Shown: one piece after another, positions 1 through 8,812 of the stretch
Numbering within the stretch: the stretch's first letter is position 1
Layout: each line of letters opens with the position of its first letter
DNA from: Bacillota bacterium
GTDB lineage: Bacteria > Bacillota > Clostridia > Lachnospirales > Lachnospiraceae
DNA length: 64,000 nt
Direction: 5' to 3'
Assembly (NCBI GenBank): GCA_023418475.1
Contig: JAEZZO010000067.1
Coordinates: 1 to 64,000 of the forward strand
Made by a program: the position numbers and the translations under genes
The notes under the pieces: model-generated
Seen by the model: only the letters and a program-made list of their open reading frames with translations
Databases searched by the model: none
What the model was told of the DNA's origin: nothing

Positions 1-2
1 GT

Positions 3-584
3 GTAGAACTAGGCCGCGGAAACACCGCGAAAGCAGATACCTTAACCTGGCAGACAACGCAGCCGGATATCTTTGTCGGAGGTGATTGTGCTACAGGACC
101 TAAATTCGCAATTCATGCCATCGCCGCAGGAAAAGAGGGCGCAATCTCCATCCACCGTTATGTTCAGCCTGGACAATCTCTTGTATTTGGCCGCGATCAC
201 CGCGAATACCATGCTTTTGATAAGAACAATGTTGCTATAGGCGTGCAGGATTTTGACACTACCCCCCGCCAGCTTCCTGGTCATTCTCCTGAGAAGAAAG
301 GCAGCTTTCTAGACGATCGTATCACCTTCACAGAAGAGCAGCTAAAGAAAGAAACCAAACGGTGTCTCGGCTGCGGAGCCGTAGAGCTGGACAGTTACAT
401 GTGCATTGGCTGCGGTATGTGTACGACTAAATGTAAATTTGACGCAATCCATCTGGAGCGTACTTATCATACAGTACCTGATACTTATGAAAAGCTGCCT
501 ATGAAAATTGCCGCCAATGCTATCGTACGAAGCGGTAAAATAGCTGCTGCCACGCTGAAAGAAGGAATTGTTAGAAAGGACTAA
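3..584 (+). CDS. FAD/NAD(P)-dependent oxidoreductase with C-terminal 4Fe-4S domain (3' part only)
   Basis: The reading frame is open from the first bases of the window, so only the last 193 residues are present. They begin in the end of a pyridine-nucleotide oxidoreductase fold (VGGDCATGPKFAIHAIAAGK, the typical FAD-contacting GD motif of GltD-like enzymes). They finish in a cysteine-rich 4Fe-4S region, RCLGCG followed by CIGCGMCTTKC. The protein aligns along its length with the C-terminus of the complete 882-residue enzyme at 53146-55794, so the two are paralogues. It probably moves electrons between NAD(P)H and Fe-S centres in the cytoplasm; the substrate is unknown. The hypA-like gene follows 3 bases downstream, indicating one operon. 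The partial state is due only to the window edge. Confidence 0.85.
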   Translation, partial: VELGRGNTAKADTLTWQTTQPDIFVGGDCATGPKFAIHAIAAGKEGAISIHRYVQPGQSLVFGRDHREYHAFDKNNVAIGVQDFDTTPRQLPGHSPEKKGSFLDDRITFTEEQLKKETKRCLGCGAVELDSYMCIGCGMCTTKCKFDAIHLERTYHTVPDTYEKLPMKIAANAIVRSGKIAAATLKEGIVRKD

Positions 585-587
585 TTT

Positions 588-929
588 ATGCATGAGCTTG
601 GCGTATTAAATTCAATGGTCCATACAATAGAACGGATCATAAAGGAACAGGAATTTACACAGGTCCACAAGCTTACGATTGAGGTTGGCGAGCTTTCCGG
701 TATCGTACCGCGATACCTGGAACAAAGCTGGCCGGCCGCTACCTATAAGACTTTTATGGAAAACACGGAATTGGAACTGATTGTGGTACCCGGAATAGTA
801 AAATGCCGTGACTGCGAACGCGTATTTAATGCCGTATACAGCGATCTGTGCTGTCCCGGCTGCGGCGGTAAACAAATGGATATTCTGGAGGGCCATGACA
901 TAATCATCAAGGAAATTGCATGCAGCTAG
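588..929 (+). CDS. hypA: HypA-like nickel metallochaperone
   Basis: The 113-residue product starts MHELG; the His2/Glu3 pair is the nickel-binding end of the HypA/HybF family. A zinc site follows as CRDC near residue 75 and CCPGC about 15 residues later, and the length is normal. HypA delivers nickel to [NiFe] hydrogenase or urease, but neither is visible in this window. The gene is instead translationally close (3 bases) to an FAD/Fe-S oxidoreductase. A second HypA (52768-53130) sits beside the paralogous oxidoreductase. No HypB accompanies this copy within the window. The fold is clear; its real client is not. Confidence 0.88.
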   Translation: MHELGVLNSMVHTIERIIKEQEFTQVHKLTIEVGELSGIVPRYLEQSWPAATYKTFMENTELELIVVPGIVKCRDCERVFNAVYSDLCCPGCGGKQMDILEGHDIIIKEIACS

Positions 930-938
930 GCCGGTGTA

Positions 939-967
939 AATCATACGTAAGTTAGTGTTGTATGATT
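939..967. promoter_or_regulatory. 8-bp inverted repeat upstream of TetR gene (possible operator)
   Basis: AATCATAC at 939-946 and GTATGATT at 960-967 are a perfect inverted repeat with a 13-base spacer. It lies between the end of hypA and the start of the TetR gene, where an autoregulatory operator would be expected. There is no T-run, so it is not a terminator. The role is inferred from position only. Confidence 0.35.
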
Positions 968-998
968 GCCTATACCCTGACCGGAAAGAGGTACTGAT

Positions 999-1583
999 AT
1001 GTCACAGACTACAAAGAGGGCACTGGAAGAATCGCTTAAGAGAATATTACTGATAAAGCCACTTGATAAGATTACAATTTCTGATATTACCGAGGATTGC
1101 ACAATTAATCGGATGACCTTCTATTATCACTTTAAGGATATCTATGATTTAGTGGAATGGTCGTTTATAGAAGATGCAGCGAAGGCTCTGGATGGTAAAA
1201 AAACCTATGACACCTGGCAACAGGGCTTTCTGCAGATTTTTCAAATGGTTTTGGAAAGTAAGCCTATACTCATGAATGTCTATCATTCACTTAGCCGTGA
1301 ACAGGTTGAAATCTACTTATATAAACTTACTTATAATTTGCTGCTCGGTGTAATCGAGGAAAAGGCAGTGGGAATGAAAGTTCGCGATTCTGACAAAAAA
1401 TTTGTTGCCGACTTCTACAAATTTGCATTTGTCGGACTCATGCTTGACTGGATTAAAAACGGAATGAGGGAAGATCCTCAGCAAATCATTGCCCGCTTAA
1501 ATATCCTGATCCACGGAGATGTTATGAGAGCCTTAAATGATTTCCGAACGGATAAAACTTATCAAATGATTAATAATGATTAA
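999..1583 (+). CDS. TetR/AcrR family transcriptional regulator
   Basis: The 194-residue protein has an N-terminal TetR helix-turn-helix: KITISDITEDCTINRMTFYYHF spans about residues 24-45 and is followed by KDIYDLVEW. The C-terminal half is helical and resembles the TetR_C_3 (DhaS-like) type. A ribosome site (AAAGAGG) lies before the ATG. It is related to the TetR at 55992-56540, and both sit next to an oxidoreductase-HypA locus. The gene lies between that locus and the oleate hydratase gene, so it may control either or both. The ligand is unknown. Confidence 0.87.
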   Translation: MSQTTKRALEESLKRILLIKPLDKITISDITEDCTINRMTFYYHFKDIYDLVEWSFIEDAAKALDGKKTYDTWQQGFLQIFQMVLESKPILMNVYHSLSREQVEIYLYKLTYNLLLGVIEEKAVGMKVRDSDKKFVADFYKFAFVGLMLDWIKNGMREDPQQIIARLNILIHGDVMRALNDFRTDKTYQMINND

Positions 1584-1597
1584 TTTCTTTACAAATA

Positions 1598-1640
1598 AAC
1601 CGCTGTGATAAAAATTTTATCATGGCGGTTTTGTTGTTTA
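1598..1640 (+). terminator. Intrinsic terminator after TetR gene
   Basis: AACCGC(TG)TGATAAAA pairs with TTTTATCA(TG)GCGGTT, giving a 16-bp stem with two G-U pairs at 1598-1630. It is followed by TTGTTGTTT. It separates the hypA-TetR unit from the oleate hydratase gene, which must then use its own promoter. Confidence 0.8.
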
Positions 1641-1766
1641 TAGAAATATCCTGCCTATCTGATAAAATGATTACAGTAACAATTTTAAGGGTATTTACTA
1701 AGAGAAAGCAATTCATCTTTTTTCTTTACTACGATGAAATCAACAATTTTAAAGGAGGTTATCATT

Positions 1767-3542
1767 ATGTATTATTCCAGTGGTAATTACGAAGCATTTG
1801 CACGTCCCGAGAAACCGGAAGGGGTTGACCGTAAATCAGCTTATATCATCGGCTCAGGTCTTGCAGCACTTGCAGCCGCGTGCTTTCTTGTCCGTGACGG
1901 ACAAATGAACGGTAAAAGAGTCCACATTCTTGAGAAGGATCCTATTCCCGGCGGTGCCTGTGATGGCTTCCAGTATGAAGACCTTGGCTATGTTATGAGA
2001 GGCGGACGTGAGATGGATAACCACTTCGAATGTATGTGGGACCTGATGCGTTCCATTCCTTCGATCGAAACCGAAGGAGTAAGCGTACTCGATGAATACT
2101 ATTGGCTTAACAAACATGACCCCAATTTCTCCCTGATGCGTGCAACCATTAACCGCGGTGAGGATGCTCATACGGATGGCAAATTTGCAATCTCCGATAA
2201 AGGTGCGATGGAAATTATGAAATTATTTTTCACACCGGATGAAGAGCTATATGACAAGCGTATTAACGAGCTCTTTGATAAAGAAGTTTTAGACTCTAAT
2301 TTCTGGATGTACTGGCGTACCATGTTCGCCTTCGAAAACTGGCACAGCGCACTTGAAATGAAGCTTTATATTAAGCGTTTTATTCACCATATCGGTGGAC
2401 TGCCTGATTTTAAAGCACTTCGCTTTACAAAATATAATCAGTATGAATCCATGATCCTTCCGATGGTAAAATATCTGGAATCTCATAATGTTCAGTTCCA
2501 TTATAACACCAAGGTGGTAAACGTAGAATTTGATATTCAAAAAGACAAAAAAGCCGCCAAACGTATTGCTGTTATTCAGGATGGCAAGGATGAAAGCATT
2601 GATTTGACCGAAAATGATCTGATTTTCATCACAAACGGCGGCTGCGTTGAAAACTCCAGCTATGGTGACCAAAACCGGCCGGCTCCCTTCCTTAAGGAAA
2701 TCAAAGAAGGCGGCGGCTGGGATATGTGGAGAAAAATTGCTGCACAGGATCCGTCCTTCGGTCGTCCCGATAAATTTTGTAATGATCCGGAACTTAGTAA
2801 CTGGATGTCGGCAACAGTAACTACCCTAGATGACCGTATTCCTCCCTATATTCAGAAAATCTGCAAGCGCGATCCTTTCTCCGGCAAGGTTGTAACCGGT
2901 GGTATTGTTACCGCCAAGGATTCCAACTGGCTGCTCAGCTGGACCTTAAACCGTCAACCACAGTTTCGTAATCAGCCAAAGGGTCAGTTGGTCGGATGGA
3001 TTTATGGTCTATTCAGTGACAAGCCAGGCAACTATATCAAAAAACCTATGCGTGATTGCAATGGTAAGGAAATCTGTATGGAATGGCTGTATCACATGGG
3101 TGTACCGGTAAATGAAATCGAAGAGCTTGCCGAGAAGAGTGCAAACACAGTTCCTTGCATGATGCCTTATATTACCGCCTTCTTTATGCCAAGAAGTGCC
3201 GGTGACCGTCCAGCTGTTGTTCCGGAAGGCAGTGTCAACTTTGCTTTCCTTGGTCAATTTGCCGAGACAGTACGTGATACCATTTTTACAACCGAGTATT
3301 CCATTCGTACCGGTATGGAGGCAGCCTACACACTGCTTAATATAGACAGAGGCGTTCCGGAAGTCTGGGGCAGCACTTATGATGTACGTGATCTTTTAAA
3401 TTCAACGGTACAGCTTCGTGATGGCAAGAAACTTACTGAAATGAATCTCAGTCTGAAGGAAAAACTTGCTCTGAAAGAATTACTGAAAAAGATTGAAGGT
3501 ACTGATATTGAGAATTTATTAAAAGAATATCATGTTATTTAA
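1767..3542 (+). CDS. ohyA: Oleate hydratase (myosin-cross-reactive antigen family)
   Basis: The 591-residue flavoenzyme adds water to the cis-9 double bond of oleate and related unsaturated fatty acids, giving 10-hydroxy fatty acids; this protects anaerobes from toxic free fatty acids. The FAD-binding Rossmann motif GSGLAALAAACF is near residue 28. The family signatures GGREMDNHFECMWDL and a long C-terminal MPYITAFFMPR region are present, and the length is typical. The ATG at 1767 is preferred over one 33 bases upstream because AAAGGAGG sits 8 bases before it. The gene follows the TetR gene after a terminator, so TetR control is plausible but unproven. Confidence 0.95.
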   Translation: MYYSSGNYEAFARPEKPEGVDRKSAYIIGSGLAALAAACFLVRDGQMNGKRVHILEKDPIPGGACDGFQYEDLGYVMRGGREMDNHFECMWDLMRSIPSIETEGVSVLDEYYWLNKHDPNFSLMRATINRGEDAHTDGKFAISDKGAMEIMKLFFTPDEELYDKRINELFDKEVLDSNFWMYWRTMFAFENWHSALEMKLYIKRFIHHIGGLPDFKALRFTKYNQYESMILPMVKYLESHNVQFHYNTKVVNVEFDIQKDKKAAKRIAVIQDGKDESIDLTENDLIFITNGGCVENSSYGDQNRPAPFLKEIKEGGGWDMWRKIAAQDPSFGRPDKFCNDPELSNWMSATVTTLDDRIPPYIQKICKRDPFSGKVVTGGIVTAKDSNWLLSWTLNRQPQFRNQPKGQLVGWIYGLFSDKPGNYIKKPMRDCNGKEICMEWLYHMGVPVNEIEELAEKSANTVPCMMPYITAFFMPRSAGDRPAVVPEGSVNFAFLGQFAETVRDTIFTTEYSIRTGMEAAYTLLNIDRGVPEVWGSTYDVRDLLNSTVQLRDGKKLTEMNLSLKEKLALKELLKKIEGTDIENLLKEYHVI

Positions 3543-3554
3543 TTGACATTAATG

Positions 3555-3612
3555 AAAAGGAGCAAAATTTTACCTATATTTCATAACGGTAAGATTTTGC
3601 TTCTTCTCTTAT
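3555..3612 (+). terminator. Intrinsic terminator after oleate hydratase gene
   Basis: AGGAGCAAAATTTTACC and GGTAAGATTTTGCTTCT pair with only G-U irregularities around a 13-base loop. The 3' side runs into a T/C-rich tract. It begins about 15 bases after the ohyA stop codon. Confidence 0.72.
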
Positions 3613-3666
3613 CATTTATATCGTCGATCTCGTATTATACGATTGTTCTTTGATTGCATTATGATA

Positions 3667-4971
3667 CTATGAAAACAGTTCTGGTAATAGCTTTTCGATT
3701 TCAAAAGTTGAGTTAATGATCAGCCATAACTGAGAATAATAGCTCATTATATTCCAAAGCCCCGTTCCCATGAGTCCCTTTTGCAGAACCAGCGTGACTA
3801 TCGCATCGATTGTCCTGGCATCTACGAAATATACTTTATGGAAAGTTTCCATTCCATTTAAATCCTCAGCATATGTAAAATATGGTGTTTGTGAAATCTC
3901 ATCAAAGAGGATTACAGCATTCATCTGACGAGCCAGATCAATCGCGTTATCAAGGGTAATCGCATGCGCCTCTGTAAAATTCTTTCTATACGGAAGTTTC
4001 CAATCATATCCCAGTAATGGAAAGCCAATACTTATTGCCTTTGGATCTACCTCCTGCAGTATATAATTAATGTACAATGTGATATCTTGTACCGAACTGA
4101 CCGGCATAGGAGGGCCATATAGAGTTCCCCAGTAAAATGTCATTAAATATATTTCATCAACGATTTTGTTATAATTCGAATAATTTACCTTTTCAAAAGC
4201 AGTCTCATTCTCCTCTTTGTTAAAATTCGGATCTATCGTTATAAAAACAAGATACCCTTCTTTCCTTAATATTGAACTAACACGAAGCAAATAATTTTGA
4301 TATAGCTCCTGGTTTGTTTCATTCAGATAGGTAATTGTGATATTCACCCCATAATATCCTTTTTCTTTCAGAATTTTCAGCATGTTTTGTGCATGACGCT
4401 CCTGATACTCCGAATTTAGAAGTATCTCATAGATCATTTCCGGACTTCTTTCGCCTTGGAAGGAAACACCGCTCACAAGCATAATCGGCACAACACCAAA
4501 CTGTTTTGCCATCTCGATTAATTCGCTGTCATCATAGTAGGATTCTATCTCACCTCTTCGCAGTGTCTTATAGTTTAAGATTGACAGATAGCTTAAGTAT
4601 GGCAACGTTCTTCGCAAAATATCCATGCTAATAAATGGGAACACATATGCATTCGTTAAAACAGAAGCCTTCGTATTATATCTTATAATTAGTTCCTCTC
4701 CCGGAAAAATATATTCCCTATCCCATAAAAACGGATTATTCCGAAATAACTGCAGCAGCGAAATTTCCTGCTTCGCTGCAATTTCTATTAAGGTATCTCC
4801 ATCTTTTACAGAATAAATTTCTTGCGGATCAGTAATTACGATTGTTTGTCCAGTTACCAGTTTTACCGGATCAGTTATACCATTTTCAAATGCCAGTCTG
4901 GTTTTTGATACTTGAAATTTTTCTGCAATTGATGAAATTGTATCACCTGCCTGCACAACATAAATAATCAT
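3667..4971 (-). CDS. LysM-LysM-GH18 protein (spore-type cortex hydrolase family) with altered catalytic motif
   Basis: The 434-residue protein has two N-terminal LysM repeats (about residues 3-47 and 52-97), which bind peptidoglycan. A glycoside hydrolase 18 TIM barrel of the YaaH/SleL spore-germination type follows (about 105-430). The order and size match that family. There is no signal peptide, as is usual for spore-coat proteins loaded from the mother cell. The GH18 strand that normally reads GVNIDFE reads GYYGVNITITYLNE, so the catalytic Asp and Glu positions are Thr. The ATG at 4971 was chosen because the first LysM begins directly after it; an upstream TTG at 4983 is possible. It may bind but not cut cortex glycan. 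Confidence 0.85.
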   Translation of the reverse strand: MIIYVVQAGDTISSIAEKFQVSKTRLAFENGITDPVKLVTGQTIVITDPQEIYSVKDGDTLIEIAAKQEISLLQLFRNNPFLWDREYIFPGEELIIRYNTKASVLTNAYVFPFISMDILRRTLPYLSYLSILNYKTLRRGEIESYYDDSELIEMAKQFGVVPIMLVSGVSFQGERSPEMIYEILLNSEYQERHAQNMLKILKEKGYYGVNITITYLNETNQELYQNYLLRVSSILRKEGYLVFITIDPNFNKEENETAFEKVNYSNYNKIVDEIYLMTFYWGTLYGPPMPVSSVQDITLYINYILQEVDPKAISIGFPLLGYDWKLPYRKNFTEAHAITLDNAIDLARQMNAVILFDEISQTPYFTYAEDLNGMETFHKVYFVDARTIDAIVTLVLQKGLMGTGLWNIMSYYSQLWLIINSTFEIEKLLPELFS

Positions 4972-5117
4972 TGTCAAACCCAATTCTCGCCATTTTGTAT
5001 ATTATATGTGACCGAATTGATATCATTCCGTTTAAAAGATTCCCTAAACCAGGAAACAGAGAGTTCTAGATAATATTCGAGAATTACCTATTCTTATTTG
5101 GATTAGACCGTTCTTCC

Positions 5118-6035
5118 TTACGGTAAAATATTACCTGCCGCAAGATAAATGGAATACCATTCCTCGCGGGTAAGATAAATATCAGAAGCCTTAATACAAT
5201 CCTTTAAACGTTCTGCATTCATTGTTCCGGTAACCGGCTGCATATGTGCGGGATGGCGTAAAAGCCATGCCATTGCGATTGTGGTGTTAGACACGCTATA
5301 ATTTGCAGCAATTTCATTCATTTTAGCATTCAACTCTGGAAACTTCTCATTATCCAAAAATACACCTTTAAAAAATCCATATTGGAAAGGAGACCAAGGC
5401 TGAATTGTAATATCATTTAGACGGCAATAGTCAAGAATACTGCCATCACGGTTAACTGCACCTTCATCCAGCATATTAACATGAATACCTGCCGTAATCA
5501 TATTGGCATTCGTAATACTAAGCTGCAATTGATTTGTTACAATCGGTTGATTGAGCGATTTCTTCAGCAGCTCTATCTGCATGGGATTTTGATTGGATAC
5601 CCCGAAATTACGAACCTTTCCGCTGGTATATAGCTGATCAAAAGCCTCCGCCACTTCCTCAGGCTCAACCAGAGCATCCGGGCGATGCAAAAGTAATACA
5701 TCAAGATAATCCGTTTTCAAACGCTTTAGACTTCCATCTACCGCTTCTAAAATATGCTCTCTGGAAAAATCAAACGATCCTTTTCGGATACCGCATTTTG
5801 TCTGTAAGATTACCTTCTCACGTATGGTACTGTTCATCTGTATTGCTTCAGCAAATATTTCCTCACAGGTTCCATCGCCATAAACATCCGCATGATCAAA
5901 GAAATTAGCTCCGTTCTCCAGAGCCGTTTTTATGAAATGCTCTGCGTCCGGTTTACACAATCCATTGATACGCATACAACCAACCGCAATAGTTGGTACC
6001 AATAAATTGGATTTTCCTAGTTTTATCGTCTTCAT
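5118..6035 (-). CDS. Aldo/keto reductase (YdhF-type)
   Basis: The 305-residue protein is a TIM-barrel NAD(P)H-dependent carbonyl reductase. The AKR catalytic tetrad is visible: Asp and Tyr in FFDHADVYGDG (residues about 46-56), Lys in LQTKCGIRKG and His in LLLHRPD. The C-terminal cofactor loop is TGTMNAERLKD. The closest described relatives are YdhF-type oxidoreductases; the physiological substrate is unknown. The gene lies alone, 115 bases from the Fe-alcohol dehydrogenase gene on the same strand, and both may detoxify aldehydes. Confidence 0.9.
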   Translation of the reverse strand: MKTIKLGKSNLLVPTIAVGCMRINGLCKPDAEHFIKTALENGANFFDHADVYGDGTCEEIFAEAIQMNSTIREKVILQTKCGIRKGSFDFSREHILEAVDGSLKRLKTDYLDVLLLHRPDALVEPEEVAEAFDQLYTSGKVRNFGVSNQNPMQIELLKKSLNQPIVTNQLQLSITNANMITAGIHVNMLDEGAVNRDGSILDYCRLNDITIQPWSPFQYGFFKGVFLDNEKFPELNAKMNEIAANYSVSNTTIAMAWLLRHPAHMQPVTGTMNAERLKDCIKASDIYLTREEWYSIYLAAGNILP

Positions 6036-6150
6036 CGAATAATCTCCCTTTATTTTACTTCATCAGTTGTTCTTTCAATCTTTGTTTCTCATTTTAGATC
6101 ACTTATTAAGTCAGTATGAGAAACTTCCTATTCCTTTTAAATATAGCGTA

Positions 6151-7329
6151 TTATTTCGCCAGTTTATATATCTCAAGTACATCCTGCCAGTAGAGCTTCT
6201 TTAAGCCACCAAGCGAATGTTCCTTTCCGTATGCCTCTCCGGTTGCTTTCTTTGCCATAAGTTCCAGATTACTTTCATCAATTCCAAGTTCTGCAAGAGT
6301 GGAAGGAAGTCCCATCTGTTGAAAGAATCTGCGAAGACGTGCGATACCCTCCAGTACAATGGCATCCGGATCACGATAACTGCCCTCTACACCCATGATA
6401 TTTACTGCAAATTGTACGAACATATTGATATTGTCTTTATAAACATATTGCATCCAGGCGGGAGTGAGTACAGCCAATCCGGCGCCATGTGCCACATCAT
6501 AAATTGCACTCAGCTCATGCTCCATATCGTGGCACGCCCAGTCCTGTTCACGACCAACTCCCAGTAAACTGTTATGCGCTACTGCGCCGCTAAAGCCAAC
6601 TTCACTCCAGGCGTTATAATTTTGAGAATCCGAAGCTATAAGCAGTGCATTTTTCATAATGGTTTTTAAAGTTGCTTCGCAAAGGCTATCTGTTAAATCT
6701 GTATATTTCGTATTTGTAAAATAACGCTCAAAAATATGGCTCATCATATCTGTTACACCATTGGCAACCTGATTTCTGGGTAAAGTAAAGAATAATTCAG
6801 GATTCATTATACTGAACATAGGGCGCAGAAGATCACTGCTATATCCCATCTTTCTCTGCTGTTCTTCATTCGTGATAACCGTTGAGTCACTCGACTCACT
6901 TCCGGCTGCCGGGATTGTGAGAATCGTGGCAACCGGCAATGCCTTCATGATTGGTATATGCTGTTCATAAACATCCCATACATTACCGTCATAATTTACA
7001 CCCATGGCGATGGCTTTCCCTGAGTCAATGACACTTCCTCCTCCCACAGCAAGAATAAAATCCACCCCCTCTTTCCTGCAAAGAGAAATTCCTTCCTGAA
7101 CCAAGGATAAGCGGGGATTGGGAACAACACCTCCCAGTTCCACAAATTCTATACTGCTTTCCTTTAAAGATGCTATCACAGCATCATATAAACCACTCTT
7201 TTTCATACTGCTTCCGCCGTAATGAAGCAGTACCTTCTTCGCATACGATTTTAACAACGTTCCTATTTCCTTGTGTGTATCCTTTCCGAATATAATTCTT
7301 GTAGGGATGTGCAAATCAAAGTTTAACAT
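6151..7329 (-). CDS. Iron-containing alcohol dehydrogenase (butanol dehydrogenase-like)
   Basis: The 392-residue protein belongs to the group III Fe-dependent alcohol dehydrogenases of the BdhA/YqhD type, which reduce aldehydes with NAD(P)H. The nucleotide loop GGGSVIDSGKA is near residue 95. Metal ligands come from the D/H-containing NGVTDMMSHIFE and from HDMEHELSAIYDVAHGAGLA. The start is placed at the ATG at 7329 because AGGAAGG lies about 6 bases before it and MLNFDLHIPTRIIFG is the usual family N-terminus. The longer frame to 7383 has no ribosome site. Confidence 0.92.
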   Translation of the reverse strand: MLNFDLHIPTRIIFGKDTHKEIGTLLKSYAKKVLLHYGGSSMKKSGLYDAVIASLKESSIEFVELGGVVPNPRLSLVQEGISLCRKEGVDFILAVGGGSVIDSGKAIAMGVNYDGNVWDVYEQHIPIMKALPVATILTIPAAGSESSDSTVITNEEQQRKMGYSSDLLRPMFSIMNPELFFTLPRNQVANGVTDMMSHIFERYFTNTKYTDLTDSLCEATLKTIMKNALLIASDSQNYNAWSEVGFSGAVAHNSLLGVGREQDWACHDMEHELSAIYDVAHGAGLAVLTPAWMQYVYKDNINMFVQFAVNIMGVEGSYRDPDAIVLEGIARLRRFFQQMGLPSTLAELGIDESNLELMAKKATGEAYGKEHSLGGLKKLYWQDVLEIYKLAK

Positions 7330-7536
7330 AAAATACCTTCCTCTCAAGCTAATTTTTTGTCCTTTACCCAGAATAACATTCATTATTTCCGGTTAATCCA
7401 AGCTAGTAAACACCATGTCATTCAACATAGTAAAAGTATAAACCTTAACGTTAACTTTAAGTCAATAGCTAATCATAAAAATAATTCAAACCAAATAAAA
7501 GCATGTTTCGCCAACTTATTATCTTGATAAATGAAA

Positions 7537-7579
7537 AGGTGCCATATACCGTATTCCATGTATGGCACCTCGTTTTTTT
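7537..7579. terminator. Hairpin with flanking A/T runs, probable terminator
   Basis: AGGTGCCATA at 7537 pairs with TATGGCACCT ending at 7570. An A-run precedes it and CGTTTTTTTA follows it, so it could stop transcription in either direction. On the minus strand it lies directly after the CPBP protease stop codon. Confidence 0.65.
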
Positions 7580-8408
7580 ATTGTTTTTTAACCGCAAAGC
7601 TATCGGAGCGTAAATTAATTTTGCTTTTTCGAAGTAAGAACATCGCTACGAGCAGCGGTGGTGTGGATCCGGCAAGTATCAAAAGGCATCCCTGCAATAA
7701 ATTCAACTCCATTCCTAATATCGACGAACCGCCATAGAAACATTGCTCAAAGAAAAAAGCAAGCCAGTCTACCAGCATATGAATAATGATCGTTGACCAA
7801 ATATTTCCGGATCTGACATAAATCGCGCCAAAAAGAACCCCTGCCGCAGCTGCATTTACTACCTGCACCAGTAGATCTACCGGGGGAACAAAAAATATAT
7901 TCGGAATATGTATTGCACCAAAAATTGCTGCTGATAAGAATATGGCTTTTATAGTTCCCTGGTAGGTATCATTTTCCTGACGTAACAAATTATTAAGTAC
8001 CAGGGACCGCATGGTAATCTCCTCGTTTACACCAACCATGAACATATTAAGTGTGAATAAGAGAAATGTCATTGCTGACCTGGGTTCCAGTGTTCTTAAA
8101 TCTACTCCGGCATTACCAACTACTGCTCCCGCTGCTCCAATAAACAAAAACGGAATACCGAGTTTCAATCCCAAACCTATTCCCTTTTTTCGAAAGCCTG
8201 CTGTATCCCAAATACCTATGCTGCGAATTACAGCCAGACAGAATAAAGTTATAATTATGTCGCCAATCAGTTTATCCATTCCCATGACCGGTTTATCATC
8301 CCAGGATATACTTGATGAAATCAAGAGTGTTACTGCACATACTATCATCGAAAAGATTATTTTATGCTTTTTCGAAAATTCCTTGCTGTTTTTATTTATA
8401 TAATTCAT
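7578..8408 (-). CDS. CPBP family intramembrane glutamic protease
   Basis: The 276-residue protein has about eight hydrophobic segments and the CPBP (CAAX protease/bacteriocin-processing, Abi) motifs. EEITMRS supplies the EExxxR motif near residue 130, FGAIHIPN the FxxxH motif, and HMLVDW a late histidine motif. Such proteins cleave membrane substrates or give immunity to peptides. No bacteriocin gene is adjacent, so the substrate is unknown. The final codons overlap the terminator hairpin region. Confidence 0.88.
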   Translation of the reverse strand: MNYINKNSKEFSKKHKIIFSMIVCAVTLLISSSISWDDKPVMGMDKLIGDIIITLFCLAVIRSIGIWDTAGFRKKGIGLGLKLGIPFLFIGAAGAVVGNAGVDLRTLEPRSAMTFLLFTLNMFMVGVNEEITMRSLVLNNLLRQENDTYQGTIKAIFLSAAIFGAIHIPNIFFVPPVDLLVQVVNAAAAGVLFGAIYVRSGNIWSTIIIHMLVDWLAFFFEQCFYGGSSILGMELNLLQGCLLILAGSTPPLLVAMFLLRKSKINLRSDSFAVKKQ

Positions 8409-8442
8409 CCTTATTATTCCCCTTTTTATTTTTCATCGAATT

Positions 8443-8592
8443 AAGTAATTACGAAACGCAAGAATTATATTAATTGTATACACAGAAAGCACATTTTCTG
8501 GAGTGGAAGTTAAGCGGAAGGAGCGTTGGAGCGGAGGAATATGTGTTTTCTGTGTATATAATTTGAACAACTATATAGTTTCGCAATTGCCT
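8443..8592. repeat. 150-bp imperfect palindromic element (50-bp arms)
   Basis: The left arm (about 8443-8493) and right arm (about 8540-8592) are inverted copies of equal length. The inner 23 bases, ATGTGyTTTCTGTGTATAyA onward, match except for two changes, and the outer 12 bases TTTCGyAATTrC also match; the middle 15 differ. The loop is purine-rich (GAAGTTAAGCGGAAGGAGCG). The right arm recurs at 38266-38308. It lies in a 404-base space upstream of the CPBP gene; the rest of that space (8593-8812) shows no gene. Confidence 0.7.
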
Positions 8593-8812
8593 ATTTCATC
8601 TATTTATAGATTGGAGCATTCAACCAATTCTTAATATAACAAACGAAACAATCCATTGATAGAAGATTCCTCTCTTAATAATAACTCAAATTTCCAGATA
8701 TGGCAAATGGTTTCCTAATTATGGATCAAACATAAAAGCCAGCGGATCAATCTATCCTCTGGCCTATGCTTCTATATAAATTCTATTTTTGCATGTTACT
8801 ATACTATATCTG

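Noticed and set aside
588..929. Evidence for a hydrogenase operon from hypA
   Set aside because: No hydrogenase subunit, hypC-F or nickel transporter is visible, so hypA alone does not show a hydrogenase here.
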